Origin: an uncultured Prevotellaceae bacterium
Lineage (GTDB): Bacteria > Bacteroidota > Bacteroidia > Bacteroidales > Bacteroidaceae
Assembly (NCBI GenBank): GCA_902776475.1
Contig: CACYQD010000007.1
Coordinates: 50,553 to 114,552, forward strand
Length of the DNA: 64,000 nucleotides
Reading direction: 5' to 3'
Part shown: positions 18,511 through 26,556 of the stretch, in pieces
Layout of the letters: every line of letters begins with the position of its first letter
Position numbering within the stretch: position 1 is the first letter of the stretch
Translations under genes and position numbers: made by a program
Notes under the pieces: model-generated
The model's database searches: none
What the model saw: only the letters and a program-made list of their open reading frames with translations
What the model was told of the DNA's origin: nothing

Positions 18511-18582
18511 GGTCCGATAGTTCAATGGATAGAATAAGTCTCTCCTAAAGATTAGATCCGGGTTCGATTCCCGGTCGGACTA
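18511..18582 (+). tRNA. tRNA-Arg (CCT)
   Basis: Cloverleaf with acceptor GGTCCGA/TCGGACT, anticodon loop CTCCTAA (anticodon CCT, reading AGG), T-arm GGGTTCGATTCCC and discriminator A. CCA is not encoded. Confidence 0.95.
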
Positions 18583-18590
18583 CGCTGGAT

Positions 18591-18617
18591 ACCCTGTAAG
18601 TCATTGATTTACAGGGT
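18591..18617 (+). terminator. tRNA-Arg terminator
   Basis: ACCCTGTAA/TTACAGGGT 9-bp stem with loop GTCATTGAT, followed by AATTTT. The centre GTAAGTCATTGATTTAC is shared, one base apart, with the tRNA-Leu terminator at 56049. Confidence 0.8.
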
Positions 18618-18640
18618 AATTTTGGCTTTAAGGCACCCCA

Positions 18641-18870
18641 GTCCCTCGCCCTGAGGGAGATAACATCATTGCATACTACAGTCCCTCGCCCTGAGGGAGA
18701 CAACATCATTGCATACCACGGTCCCTCGCCCTGAGGGAGACAACATCATTGCATACCACAATCCCTCTCACTCGAGGGAGACAACATCATTGCATACTAC
18801 AGTCCCTCTCACTGAGGGAGATAACATCATTGCATTCCACAATCCCTCTCCCTCGAGGGAGAGGATAGGT
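18641..18870. repeat. Tandem array of six 40-41 bp palindrome-containing repeats
   Basis: Units start at 18641, 18681, 18721, 18761, 18802 and 18842. Each has a CCCTC...GAGGG hairpin followed by a conserved AACATCATTGCATNCNAC tail; the last unit lacks the tail and continues as GAGAGGATAGGTGAGGGGG. Units vary by a few bases. There is no open reading frame and there are no unique spacers. It fills most of the gap between tRNA-Arg and the acetyltransferase gene. Confidence 0.9.
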
Positions 18871-18953
18871 GAGGGGGAAACGTCCTAAAAAAGCAAAAGC
18901 CCTCAACCCAGAGCATCGCCATAGGGAAGAAACAATCATCAAAAAAGATAGTC

Positions 18954-19511
18954 ATGACAGAGAAAGAGAAAATGCTGGCCGGCGAAATCTATTCAGCCAC
19001 CGACCCCACACTGATAGGAGAGCTGTATGCCACGAGAGAGCTGACCTGCGACTATAATTCGCTGCGTCCATCAGAAACCCAGAAAATGAGGGAGATCTTG
19101 AAAAAACTGCTCGGTCACACCGCCGATGACCTTTTCATCATCAACCAACCTTTCCGCTGCGACTACGGCAAACATATCAGCATCGGACGGCGGTTTTTCG
19201 CCAACTTCAATTTCACGGTGCTCGACGAGGCTCGGGTCACCATCGGCGATGACTGTTTCATCGGACCCAATGTCAGCATCTACACCGCCTGCCACAGCAC
19301 AGACCCCGTGGAGCGCAACTCCCGCAGGGAATGGGCCAGACCCGTCAACATCGGCAACAATGTGTGGATCGGCGGCAGCGTGACCATCCTTCCTGGCGTG
19401 ACCATCGGTGACAATGTGACCATCGGGGCCGGATCGGTGGTGGTCAGCGACATCCCCTCCAATTCCATCGCTGTGGGCAACCCCTGCCGTGTCGTAAGAC
19501 AGGTTCCTTAA
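18954..19511 (+). CDS. Maltose/galactoside O-acetyltransferase-like hexapeptide protein
   Basis: A 185-residue left-handed beta-helix acyltransferase of the Maa/LacA type, which moves acetyl from acetyl-CoA to a sugar hydroxyl in the cytoplasm. Seen: N-terminal helical domain (MTEKEKMLAGEIYSATDPTL), hexapeptide repeats (VTIGDDCFIGPNVSIY, VNIGNNVWIGGSVTILPGVTIGDNVTIGAGSVV), the catalytic-type His in YTACHSTDP and C-terminal GNPCRVVRQ. The sugar acceptor cannot be read from sequence. It is flanked on both sides by CCCTCTCC palindromes. Confidence 0.9.
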   Translation: MTEKEKMLAGEIYSATDPTLIGELYATRELTCDYNSLRPSETQKMREILKKLLGHTADDLFIINQPFRCDYGKHISIGRRFFANFNFTVLDEARVTIGDDCFIGPNVSIYTACHSTDPVERNSRREWARPVNIGNNVWIGGSVTILPGVTIGDNVTIGAGSVVVSDIPSNSIAVGNPCRVVRQVP

Positions 19512-19531
19512 GCACCCCTAAGGGCATATCA

Positions 19532-19682
19532 ACCCCTCTCCCTCGAGGGAGAGGATGGGAAAGGGGGATTTCCCAGCGGGCAAAAAATAGCTGCCCTCAC
19601 CTAACCTCTCCCAAAGGGAGAGGGATAGATTTCAAAAAGGAAACAGCCCCTCTCCCTGAGGGAGAGGCGGGGGTGAGGGGGC
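19532..19682. repeat. Cluster of CCCTCTCC palindromic elements
   Basis: Three palindromic units (about 19532-19567, 19598-19628 and 19647-19682) of the CCCTCTCCCT/GAGGGAGAGG type with GTGAGGGG-like extensions. They lie between the convergent acetyltransferase and deoxyribosyltransferase-like genes and may also act in termination. Confidence 0.7.
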
Positions 19683-19685
19683 ATA

Positions 19686-20123
19686 TCACTCCCGAAACAA
19701 AAGACTGACCAGTTCGTCGATTGAACAGCAAACGGCACTGAACAACTTATACATCAGTTCGGGCTCTTGTTTCTCAGGGATGTAGGCGATGGTCGTTTTT
19801 CCTCTGCCGGCAAACCATCCGGCCTCAGTGTGGGCGCTCCTGCCGCAGGGAAGCACCAGCACACAGGTGTCGCATGCCTCCATTGCCTCAATGTCGTTGT
19901 GAAACTGCCGCTCTGCCTTGGGATGATGCAGCATGTCGCGGTACTGTTGCGGTGTCCACTCCATATAGTCTTCGCTCACGCCACTCCATTTAAACCCCGG
20001 GTCGCCCGACGGAGGATTGCGAAAGTCGTAAACCTCATGCCCAGCTTCCCTCAATTTGGCAACCACATCGGGATAATACCCGTTGCGCCAACTGCTTGCT
20101 ACATATATCTTGCGTTTTTTCAT
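19686..20123 (-). CDS. Nucleoside 2-deoxyribosyltransferase-like protein
   Basis: A 145-residue Rossmann-like protein with N-terminal KIYVASSWRN, GHEVYDFRNP, a central DIEAMEACDTCVLVLPCGRSAHTEAGW and the following TTIAYIP strand. The CGRSAHTEAGW segment, with its Glu, resembles the catalytic stretch of nucleoside 2-deoxyribosyltransferase-like folds. The true substrate is unknown, and such genes are common in phage and defence neighbourhoods. Its start overlaps the stop of a BRO-type remnant (20120-20212), placing it at the end of a decayed restriction locus. Confidence 0.65.
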   Translation of the reverse strand: MKKRKIYVASSWRNGYYPDVVAKLREAGHEVYDFRNPPSGDPGFKWSGVSEDYMEWTPQQYRDMLHHPKAERQFHNDIEAMEACDTCVLVLPCGRSAHTEAGWFAGRGKTTIAYIPEKQEPELMYKLFSAVCCSIDELVSLLFRE

Positions 20124-20212
20124 AAGCTTACGTGCCTATAATGATTTAAGTTACACCGCCATATAGCACGCACTTTGCGGTCATTGAAGAATCTGATGAA
20201 TTTCTTGTTCAT
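20120..20212 (-). pseudogene. Truncated BRO/antirepressor-type N-terminus (30 codons)
   Basis: Begins MNKKFIRFFNDRKVRAIW, which I recognise as the start of BRO-N/antirepressor-like proteins found in Bacteroidales type I restriction loci, then leaves the family sequence and stops after 30 codons. Its ATG overlaps an in-frame KAWEKLK-stop, the same overlap seen at 21330-21333. The stop overlaps the next gene's ATG. It is probably a deletion remnant rather than a working peptide. Confidence 0.5.
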
Positions 20213-20232
20213 TTCAGTTTCTCCCATGCTTT

Positions 20233-21333
20233 TTATTTCTTGTCTCTGAGTTCATTTTCAATATCTTCAATAGATGGTAGAGCGCTTTTGAAGTCTTCTG
20301 TCAGTTTGTCGAAGATTTCAACGGAAGAAACCCCAATGGGAGAATCTACCCCTTGTAGAGTATATTCTGCCACAACATCGTTTTTGTCTTTACAAATGAG
20401 AAGACCGATGGTAGGATTGTCTTGTTCGGTGCACATCAGTTTGTTGACAGCTGTGACATAGAAATTTAGTTGCCCAATGTGCTCAGGTTTGAATGCTGTT
20501 GCTTTTAGCTCTATCACAACATAACAATGCAGGCGCACATGATAGAAAAGTTGGTCAATGTAGAAATCTTCATTCCCAACGCGGAGGTGTACTTGGTGAC
20601 CATAGTAAGTAAAGCCCTTGCCCAATTCCAACAAATACTTGGAAATGTGAGTGTCAAGATGTGTTTCCAATTCGCGCTCCTGCATCTCCTGACGCACGCC
20701 CATGATATCTATAACATAGGGATCTTTTGTTATTTGTTGTGCAAGATCGCTCTGTGGAGTTGGTAGCGTCCGCTTGAAATTACTAATAGCCTTACCCTGT
20801 CGTTCATAAAGTTTGTTTTCTATCTGCCAGTCAAGTACTGTGCGGCTCCAATTGTTTTCAATAATCTGATGAACATAAAACAGGACCTTTTCTGGTGCTT
20901 TTAGAAATTTATCAATAAGCAACTTGTGATGTCCCCATGGAACAGAAAAGATCGGCAATTCAGAATAGCCCCCAACTTGGGGGTAATTTGAGATATTACT
21001 GATTTGTGGAAAAATACCCTCAAGTTGGGGGGAGATTTTCACAGCATTGGAGTAAAGAATATAAAATCTCTTGATATAGCCAAGATTCGTAGGAGAAAAG
21101 CCTTTGGTGTCGGGGAACTCTTCCTTTAAGTCAATACTAAGGTTCTTGAAAAATTCAGAACCATAAGTATTCTCAAAATCGCGCTCGACAATATCTTGCC
21201 CCAATGACCAGTAAAATTTCAGCAATTCACTATTCACCTTCACAGCAGCCTTAATCTGGCTCTGGCGAAAACGTTGGCTGAGGGACTTCAGCCATTCTGC
21301 ATATTCTTTATTTATACTTAATAGTTTACTCAT
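20233..21333 (-). CDS. PDDEXK nuclease domain-containing protein (DUF1016/YhcG type)
   Basis: A 366-residue protein. An N-terminal DUF1016 helical region (FRQSQIKAAVKVNSELLKFYWSLGQDIVE, GFSPTNLGYIKRFY) precedes a C-terminal PDDEXK nuclease fold with acidic residues in DFYIDQLFYH and the ELK of VVIELKATAFKPEHIGQLNFY. Relatives are putative DNA endonucleases linked to restriction or mobile DNA. The start at 21333 (MSKLLSINKEY) is chosen because the family begins here and because upstream codons belong to an HsdM-like reading frame. That 36-codon frame overlaps its ATG. Confidence 0.88.
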   Translation of the reverse strand: MSKLLSINKEYAEWLKSLSQRFRQSQIKAAVKVNSELLKFYWSLGQDIVERDFENTYGSEFFKNLSIDLKEEFPDTKGFSPTNLGYIKRFYILYSNAVKISPQLEGIFPQISNISNYPQVGGYSELPIFSVPWGHHKLLIDKFLKAPEKVLFYVHQIIENNWSRTVLDWQIENKLYERQGKAISNFKRTLPTPQSDLAQQITKDPYVIDIMGVRQEMQERELETHLDTHISKYLLELGKGFTYYGHQVHLRVGNEDFYIDQLFYHVRLHCYVVIELKATAFKPEHIGQLNFYVTAVNKLMCTEQDNPTIGLLICKDKNDVVAEYTLQGVDSPIGVSSVEIFDKLTEDFKSALPSIEDIENELRDKK

Positions 21334-21440
21334 TTCAGTTCCTCCCACCCTTTTTGTATCTCGTCCATCAAAATGTTGGCTTCCTTGTTCAGCTGTGCCG
21401 ACTCCCACAAATCTGCTTCCAACTTTCTGATGTTGATCAT
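21330..21440 (-). pseudogene. HsdM remnant: N-terminus joined to C-terminus
   Basis: A 36-codon frame starting MINIRKLEADLWESA, the usual beginning of type I restriction methylase subunit HsdM, then jumping to LNKEANILMDEIQKGWEELK, like an HsdM C-terminal helix. The roughly 500 residues expected between are missing, so this is an internal deletion. The stop overlaps the nuclease gene start (ATGA). Confidence 0.6.
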
Positions 21441-21558
21441 AGTTTCTGAGTTTTCATACAAAATTAATCATTTTGTTTCTATCATCATGTTTTTTAGGCA
21501 AAAAACTGTCCTTGCCGGGGCAAAAAAATAGGGTGATCGGCTCTTTTCCGATGTGTTT

Positions 21559-21589
21559 TTTGCTGTATCAAAATTTTGTCGTACTTTTG
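21559..21589 (+). promoter_or_regulatory. Promoter of the SpmA/B-like gene
   Basis: TTTG (21559-21562), 19-bp spacer, TACTTTTG (21582-21589). The predicted start of transcription is within a few bases of the ATG at 21598, so the message would be nearly leaderless. Confidence 0.65.
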
Positions 21590-21597
21590 CACACAAT

Positions 21598-22830
21598 ATG
21601 GTACTCAATTATATTTGGATTGCATTTTTCCTGGTATCCTTTGTCATCGCCTTGGTGAAACTGGTTTTCATGGGCGACGTGACCGTGTTTCCGGCCATGA
21701 TGGACTCCACGTTTGAGAACTCCAAGACAGCCTTTGAGATTTCTCTCGGACTTACGGGCGTGCTCACCCTGTGGATGGGTATTATGAAGGTCGGAGAGAA
21801 AGGAGGCGTGGTGAATGCTTTCGCGCGCCTGCTCAGTCCGGTATTTGTCAAATTGTTTCCCGACATACCCAAGGGACATCCCGTCTCCGGATCGATTTTC
21901 ATGAATTTCGCCGCCAACATGCTCGGACTGGACAATGCCGCCACGCCGTTGGGTTTGAAAGCCATGGAGCAGTTGCAGGAACTCAACCCCAAGAAGGACA
22001 CGGCCACCAATCCGATGATCATGTTCCTGGTGCTCAACACCTCCGGACTGACCATCATCCCGGTCAGTATCATGGTTTACCGGGCACAGTTGGGGGCTGC
22101 CCAACCGACCGATGTGTTCATCCCCATCCTTTTGGTGACCTTCTTCTCCACCCTGGCGGGATTGGTTGTCACCTCCATCTACCAGCGTATCAATCTCCTC
22201 AACCGCACGATGCTGCTCACCATTGGCGGCCTGTGCTTGTTTGTGGCCGCTGTCATCTGGGGACTTGGACGTATGGACAAGGAACAGATGAATGTGGTGA
22301 GTACCACGGTGGCCAACACATTGCTCATGACCATCATCGTGGGATTCATCGCCGCCGGTGTGCGCAAACGGATCAATGTCTATGACAGTTTCATCGAAGG
22401 GGCGAAAGGCGGTTTCGACACCGCCGTGCGCATCATCCCCTATCTGGTGGCCATCCTGGTGGGTATCGGTGTGTTCCGTGCCTCAGGGGCCATGGACATG
22501 GTGATCAGCGGCATCAGGTGGACCGTGGATGCCTGTGGAGCCAACACCGACTTCGTGGAAGCCCTGCCGACGGCTCTGATGAAACCGCTCTCGGGCAGTG
22601 GTGCCCGCGGCATGATGGTGGATGCCATGACGCAGCATGGCGCCGACTCTTTCGTGGGCAGGTTGAGCTGCATCTTCCAAGGTTCCACCGACACCACGTT
22701 CTACGTGTTGGCGGTATATTTCGGGAGTATCGGCGTGAGGCATACCCGCCATGCTGTGACATGCGGCTTGTTGGCTGACCTGGCCGGCATCCTGGCAGCT
22801 ATTGCCATCGGATATATGTTTTTCAATTGA
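21598..22830 (+). CDS. Nucleoside recognition (Gate) domain membrane protein, SpmA-SpmB fusion type
   Basis: A 410-residue polytopic membrane protein with two Gate domains. The first half resembles SpmA (GVLTLWMGIMKVGEKGG, MNFAANMLGLDNAATPLG, LNTSGLTIIP) and the second SpmB (AVRIIPYLVAILVGIGVFRASGAM, GSGARGMMVD, FQGSTDTTFYVLAVYFG). In spore formers these are separate spore-maturation genes; in non-sporing Bacteroidales the fused protein is probably a transporter of unknown substrate. The start at 21598 is used because 15 upstream codons do not resemble the family. The flippase gene follows 11 bp later. Confidence 0.88.
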   Translation: MVLNYIWIAFFLVSFVIALVKLVFMGDVTVFPAMMDSTFENSKTAFEISLGLTGVLTLWMGIMKVGEKGGVVNAFARLLSPVFVKLFPDIPKGHPVSGSIFMNFAANMLGLDNAATPLGLKAMEQLQELNPKKDTATNPMIMFLVLNTSGLTIIPVSIMVYRAQLGAAQPTDVFIPILLVTFFSTLAGLVVTSIYQRINLLNRTMLLTIGGLCLFVAAVIWGLGRMDKEQMNVVSTTVANTLLMTIIVGFIAAGVRKRINVYDSFIEGAKGGFDTAVRIIPYLVAILVGIGVFRASGAMDMVISGIRWTVDACGANTDFVEALPTALMKPLSGSGARGMMVDAMTQHGADSFVGRLSCIFQGSTDTTFYVLAVYFGSIGVRHTRHAVTCGLLADLAGILAAIAIGYMFFN

Positions 22831-22841
22831 TCAAATGAGAA

Positions 22842-24329
22842 ATGGCTAATTTAAAATCACTTGCCAAAGATACGGCCATTTATGGCTTGAGCAGCATTGT
22901 CGCTCGTTTTGTCAATTACCTGCTCGTTCCCATTCAGACCTCCAAATTTGCCTCCACAGGAGGTGAATACGGCATCATCACGAATGTTTATGCTTACGTG
23001 GCGATCCTCATCATGTTGCTGACTTTCGGCATGGAAACCACGTTCTTCAGGTTCATGAACAAGGAGGGCATGAATCAGGAAAAGGTGTATTCCACCGTGC
23101 TGAGAATGGTGGGAACGGTGGGTGTGGTGACAACGCTGATCATGCTGCTGTTCTGCCGGCAGATCGCGGAGTTGCTGGGTTATGGCAACCATCCGGAATA
23201 TGTGGTGGTGATGTATCTCACCGTGGCGCTCGACGCTTTCACCGCCATCGCATTCGCTTATCTGCGCTGCAAGCACCGTCCCATCAAATTCGCTTCGCTG
23301 AAAATCGCCAATATCGCACTGAACATCGTGCTCAACCTCATCTATTTCTTCGGGTTGCCACTGCTTCATCTCAATCCGTTCGGCATCTACGGCGATACGT
23401 TCCACTATGATGTGGTATGGGTGTTCTACATCAATCTCTTCTGCTCATTGTTCAATCTCGTTTTCCTGCACAAGGAACTCAGGGGCATCAATCATGGATT
23501 TGACTATAAGATGTGCCGTCAGATGCTGTCATACGCCTGGCCGATCCTTGTCATGGGAATAGCCGGACAGCTCAACCAAAGCCTTTCGCAGATCATGTTC
23601 CCCAAGGTGTATCCAGGCAGCAACGGATTCAGCGAACTGGCCATCTATGGTGCCTGCATCAAGATCGCCATGATCATGATGATGATCACGCAGGCTTTCC
23701 GGTTTGCCTACGAACCTTTCGTTTTCAGCAAGGTGAAAGACAAAGACAGCAAGGAGGTGTATGCGCAGACGATGAAATACTACATCATCTTCACCTTGCT
23801 GGCTTTCCTCGTGGTCATGGCATATCTTGAGCTGCTCAAGTTCCTGATTGGCGAGAGCTACTGGAGCGGGTTGCGGGTGGTACCGATCGTGATGGCCGCC
23901 GAGATCATTTTCGGCATCTTCTTCAACCTCTCATTCTGGTATAAACTGACCGACCGCACCATCTGGGGGGCCTATTTCTCGGGCATAGGAGCTGTGGTGC
24001 TCTTCACCATCAACCTGCTCCTGATACCGCGCTTCAGTTACATGGCATGTGCATGGGCCGGACTCGTCGCTTACAGCGTCTCGATGCTGCTGTCTTACTT
24101 CATCGGACAGAAGTATTTCCCCGTGGCTTATCCCCTGCGCGACATTTTCTCCTATTTCGTCGTAGCTGCCGTATTGTATGTGTGCATCCATTTCGCCTCT
24201 GCCAACCTTCCTCTTTGGGCTTCGCTGACTGTGAACACCTTGCTCGTGCTCCTGTTCGTGGCCTATACGGTGAAGCGCGACTTCCCATTGTCCAACCTGC
24301 CCTATATCGGCAAGTATTTCAGAAAATAA
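22842..24329 (+). CDS. Polysaccharide/oligosaccharide flippase (Wzx-like)
   Basis: A 495-residue protein with about 14 hydrophobic helices of the MOP exporter superfamily, predicted to flip lipid-linked glycans across the inner membrane. Its N-terminus (KSLAKDTAIYGLSSIVARFVNYLLVPI) and the GEYGIITNVYAYV segment are typical of polysaccharide biosynthesis flippases. No glycosyltransferases adjoin it, so the glycan is unknown. It is probably cotranscribed with the upstream SpmA/B-like gene and lies 26 bp before the S46 peptidase start. Confidence 0.88.
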   Translation: MANLKSLAKDTAIYGLSSIVARFVNYLLVPIQTSKFASTGGEYGIITNVYAYVAILIMLLTFGMETTFFRFMNKEGMNQEKVYSTVLRMVGTVGVVTTLIMLLFCRQIAELLGYGNHPEYVVVMYLTVALDAFTAIAFAYLRCKHRPIKFASLKIANIALNIVLNLIYFFGLPLLHLNPFGIYGDTFHYDVVWVFYINLFCSLFNLVFLHKELRGINHGFDYKMCRQMLSYAWPILVMGIAGQLNQSLSQIMFPKVYPGSNGFSELAIYGACIKIAMIMMMITQAFRFAYEPFVFSKVKDKDSKEVYAQTMKYYIIFTLLAFLVVMAYLELLKFLIGESYWSGLRVVPIVMAAEIIFGIFFNLSFWYKLTDRTIWGAYFSGIGAVVLFTINLLLIPRFSYMACAWAGLVAYSVSMLLSYFIGQKYFPVAYPLRDIFSYFVVAAVLYVCIHFASANLPLWASLTVNTLLVLLFVAYTVKRDFPLSNLPYIGKYFRK

Positions 24330-24355
24330 AACAATAAAAAACCAAAATAATGATT

Positions 24356-26470
24356 ATGAGAAAAATTGCTTTGTTCATTACCGGTCTGGCCATGTTGACA
24401 CAGGCCAAGGCCGATGAAGGAATGTGGACCATCTACAACCTGCCCCCCCAGGTGTATGAGATCATGCAGAACGAAGGCTTCACCATGACCTACAACGACC
24501 TTTACTACGGGGAGAACGCCCTGAAGAATGCCGTGGTCAATTTCAGCGGCTATTGCACAGGCGTCGTCGTCTCTCCCGACGGTCTGGTGTTCACCAACCA
24601 CCACTGCGGCTTCGAGGCCATCCGCAGCCACTCCACCGTGGAGCATGACTATATGCTCAATGGCTTCTATGCCAAGTCCTATGAGGAGGAACTGCCCAAC
24701 AAAAACATGTTTGTCAGTTTCATGACCGACCAGGTCGATATCACCGACAAACTCCTGGCCATGGGACTGGAGCAGATGAGCAACGACCAGCGCGAACTGC
24801 TGATCGACTCGCTCTCCAACGTGCTGACCGACTCGGTGAAGCGCATCGACAAGACCCTCCACGTCAACATCGACCCGTTCTATGAGGGCAACCGCTACTA
24901 TGCCACCACCTATCAGGACTTCACCGACCTCAGACTGGTGTTTACCATCCCCAAGTCGATGGGTAAGTTCGGCGGCGAGACCGACAACTGGATGTGGCCG
25001 CGCCAGACCTGCGACTTCTCCGTCTTCCGCATCTATGCCGACCCCAAGACCAACGGACCGGCTGAATACAGCGAGGACAACGTGCCTTATCATCCCAAAC
25101 GGTGGGCACAGGTGTCGATGCAGGGATACAAGGACGGCGACTTCGCCATGACCATCGGCTATCCCGGCAGTACGGAGCGCTACCTCTCCTCCTATGGCAT
25201 CAAGGAAATGAGAGACGCCGGAAACTCCATCCGCGCCCAGGCCCGTGGCGTGAAACAGGAGGTGATGCTCAAGCACATGCGCGCCAGCGAGGCCGTACGT
25301 ATCAAGTATGACAGCAAATATGCCAGCAGTTCCAACTACTGGAAGAACTCCATCGGCATGAACAAATGTATCGACTCCATCGGCATCATCCAGCAGAAAG
25401 CTCAGTTTGAGCAGAAAATCCGCGACTGGCAGAACCAGACGGGATACCTGAAAGGCAAACTGGACTTCGACAAGATGAAACGCCTCTATGCTGACAATTT
25501 CGAACCCACCTACACCTTCTATTACCTCGTGGAGTCGTTCTTCAGCAACAATGAGTTCTTCCGCCGCGCAAGGATGCTCAACAGCAGCATGCAACTGCAG
25601 GGTCCGGAGGACAAGCCCAACAAGCAGTATGTGCTCATCGACGACAACTCCGACGAATGGGACGAGGCACTGGAGAAGGAGGCACTGGCCGCCATGCTCA
25701 AGAACTACGCCGGACAGGTGAAGGAACAATACCTGCCCAAATTCTACACCACCATCCGCACGAAATTCGGCAACAACTACACCAAATATGTGGATTACCT
25801 GTGGAAGAAATCAGACCTGATGAAGAAGGGGAAGAAACTCTATGTCAACAAGAAGAAATTCCAGAAAGACCCCGGAGTGCGCTTCGGTGCCGACATCATG
25901 GACGTGCTCTATGACCTGAGAGAAGCCCTCCTCACCAATGGCGATGAGATCCAGACCCAGGAGCGCTATCTCTGCGACGCCGTGATCAGAATGGAACAGG
26001 ACCTGCCCCACTACAGCGACGCCAACTTCACCATGCGCCTGAGCTACGGACAGGTGGGTGAATACCTGCTCAACGGCGCGCCGTCGGGATACTACACCAC
26101 CGCAGAGAGCATCGTCGAGAAGATGGACAAGGCCAAGGACAACTTCGAGTACGAGGTTGAGCCCATCATGAGGGAACTGCTCTCGGCCAAGGACTTCGGA
26201 GCCTATACCGACAAGACCACAGGCAAGATGCAGCTCTGCTTCCTCACCAACAACGACATCACGGGCGGCAACAGCGGTTCTCCGATGTTCAATGGCAAGG
26301 GTGAGCTCATCGGCCTGGCTTTCGACGGCAACTGGGACAGCCTCTCCAGCGACATCTTCTTCGACAAACAACTCGCACGCTGCATCGGCGTTGATATCCG
26401 CTTCGTGCTGTTCATGATGGACCGCTGGGGACATGCAGACCGCCTGCTGAAGGAGATCAATGCCAAATAA
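24356..26470 (+). CDS. S46 family dipeptidyl-peptidase (DPP7-like)
   Basis: Periplasmic serine peptidase releasing dipeptides from peptide N-termini, central to amino-acid use in Bacteroidales. Seen: signal peptide ending QAKA, N-terminal DEGMWTIYNLP, catalytic His in FTNHHCGFEA and catalytic Ser in GGNSGSP. The residue 18 positions after that Ser is Gly (FDGNW); in the family Gly there marks DPP7 (hydrophobic P1) and Arg marks DPP11 (acidic P1). Length (704) is normal. An ATG at 24350 would add two residues. Confidence 0.93.
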   Translation: MRKIALFITGLAMLTQAKADEGMWTIYNLPPQVYEIMQNEGFTMTYNDLYYGENALKNAVVNFSGYCTGVVVSPDGLVFTNHHCGFEAIRSHSTVEHDYMLNGFYAKSYEEELPNKNMFVSFMTDQVDITDKLLAMGLEQMSNDQRELLIDSLSNVLTDSVKRIDKTLHVNIDPFYEGNRYYATTYQDFTDLRLVFTIPKSMGKFGGETDNWMWPRQTCDFSVFRIYADPKTNGPAEYSEDNVPYHPKRWAQVSMQGYKDGDFAMTIGYPGSTERYLSSYGIKEMRDAGNSIRAQARGVKQEVMLKHMRASEAVRIKYDSKYASSSNYWKNSIGMNKCIDSIGIIQQKAQFEQKIRDWQNQTGYLKGKLDFDKMKRLYADNFEPTYTFYYLVESFFSNNEFFRRARMLNSSMQLQGPEDKPNKQYVLIDDNSDEWDEALEKEALAAMLKNYAGQVKEQYLPKFYTTIRTKFGNNYTKYVDYLWKKSDLMKKGKKLYVNKKKFQKDPGVRFGADIMDVLYDLREALLTNGDEIQTQERYLCDAVIRMEQDLPHYSDANFTMRLSYGQVGEYLLNGAPSGYYTTAESIVEKMDKAKDNFEYEVEPIMRELLSAKDFGAYTDKTTGKMQLCFLTNNDITGGNSGSPMFNGKGELIGLAFDGNWDSLSSDIFFDKQLARCIGVDIRFVLFMMDRWGHADRLLKEINAK

Positions 26471-26503
26471 GGATTGATTCACCTTATTAATATAATAGCT
26501 CAA

Positions 26504-26543
26504 CAAAAAATCCCAAGCCTTTCAGATGGCTTGGGATTTTTTG
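26504..26543. terminator. Bidirectional terminator between the S46 peptidase and helicase genes
   Basis: Perfect 16-bp stem (26504-26519 with 26528-26543), TTTCAGAT loop, with A6 and T6 at the ends so that both convergent genes are served. Confidence 0.92.
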
Positions 26544-26556
26544 TTGTTGGGATGAA

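Noticed and set aside
18641-18870. Possible CRISPR array
   Set aside because: Units are directly adjacent with conserved tails, no unique spacers, and no cas genes nearby.
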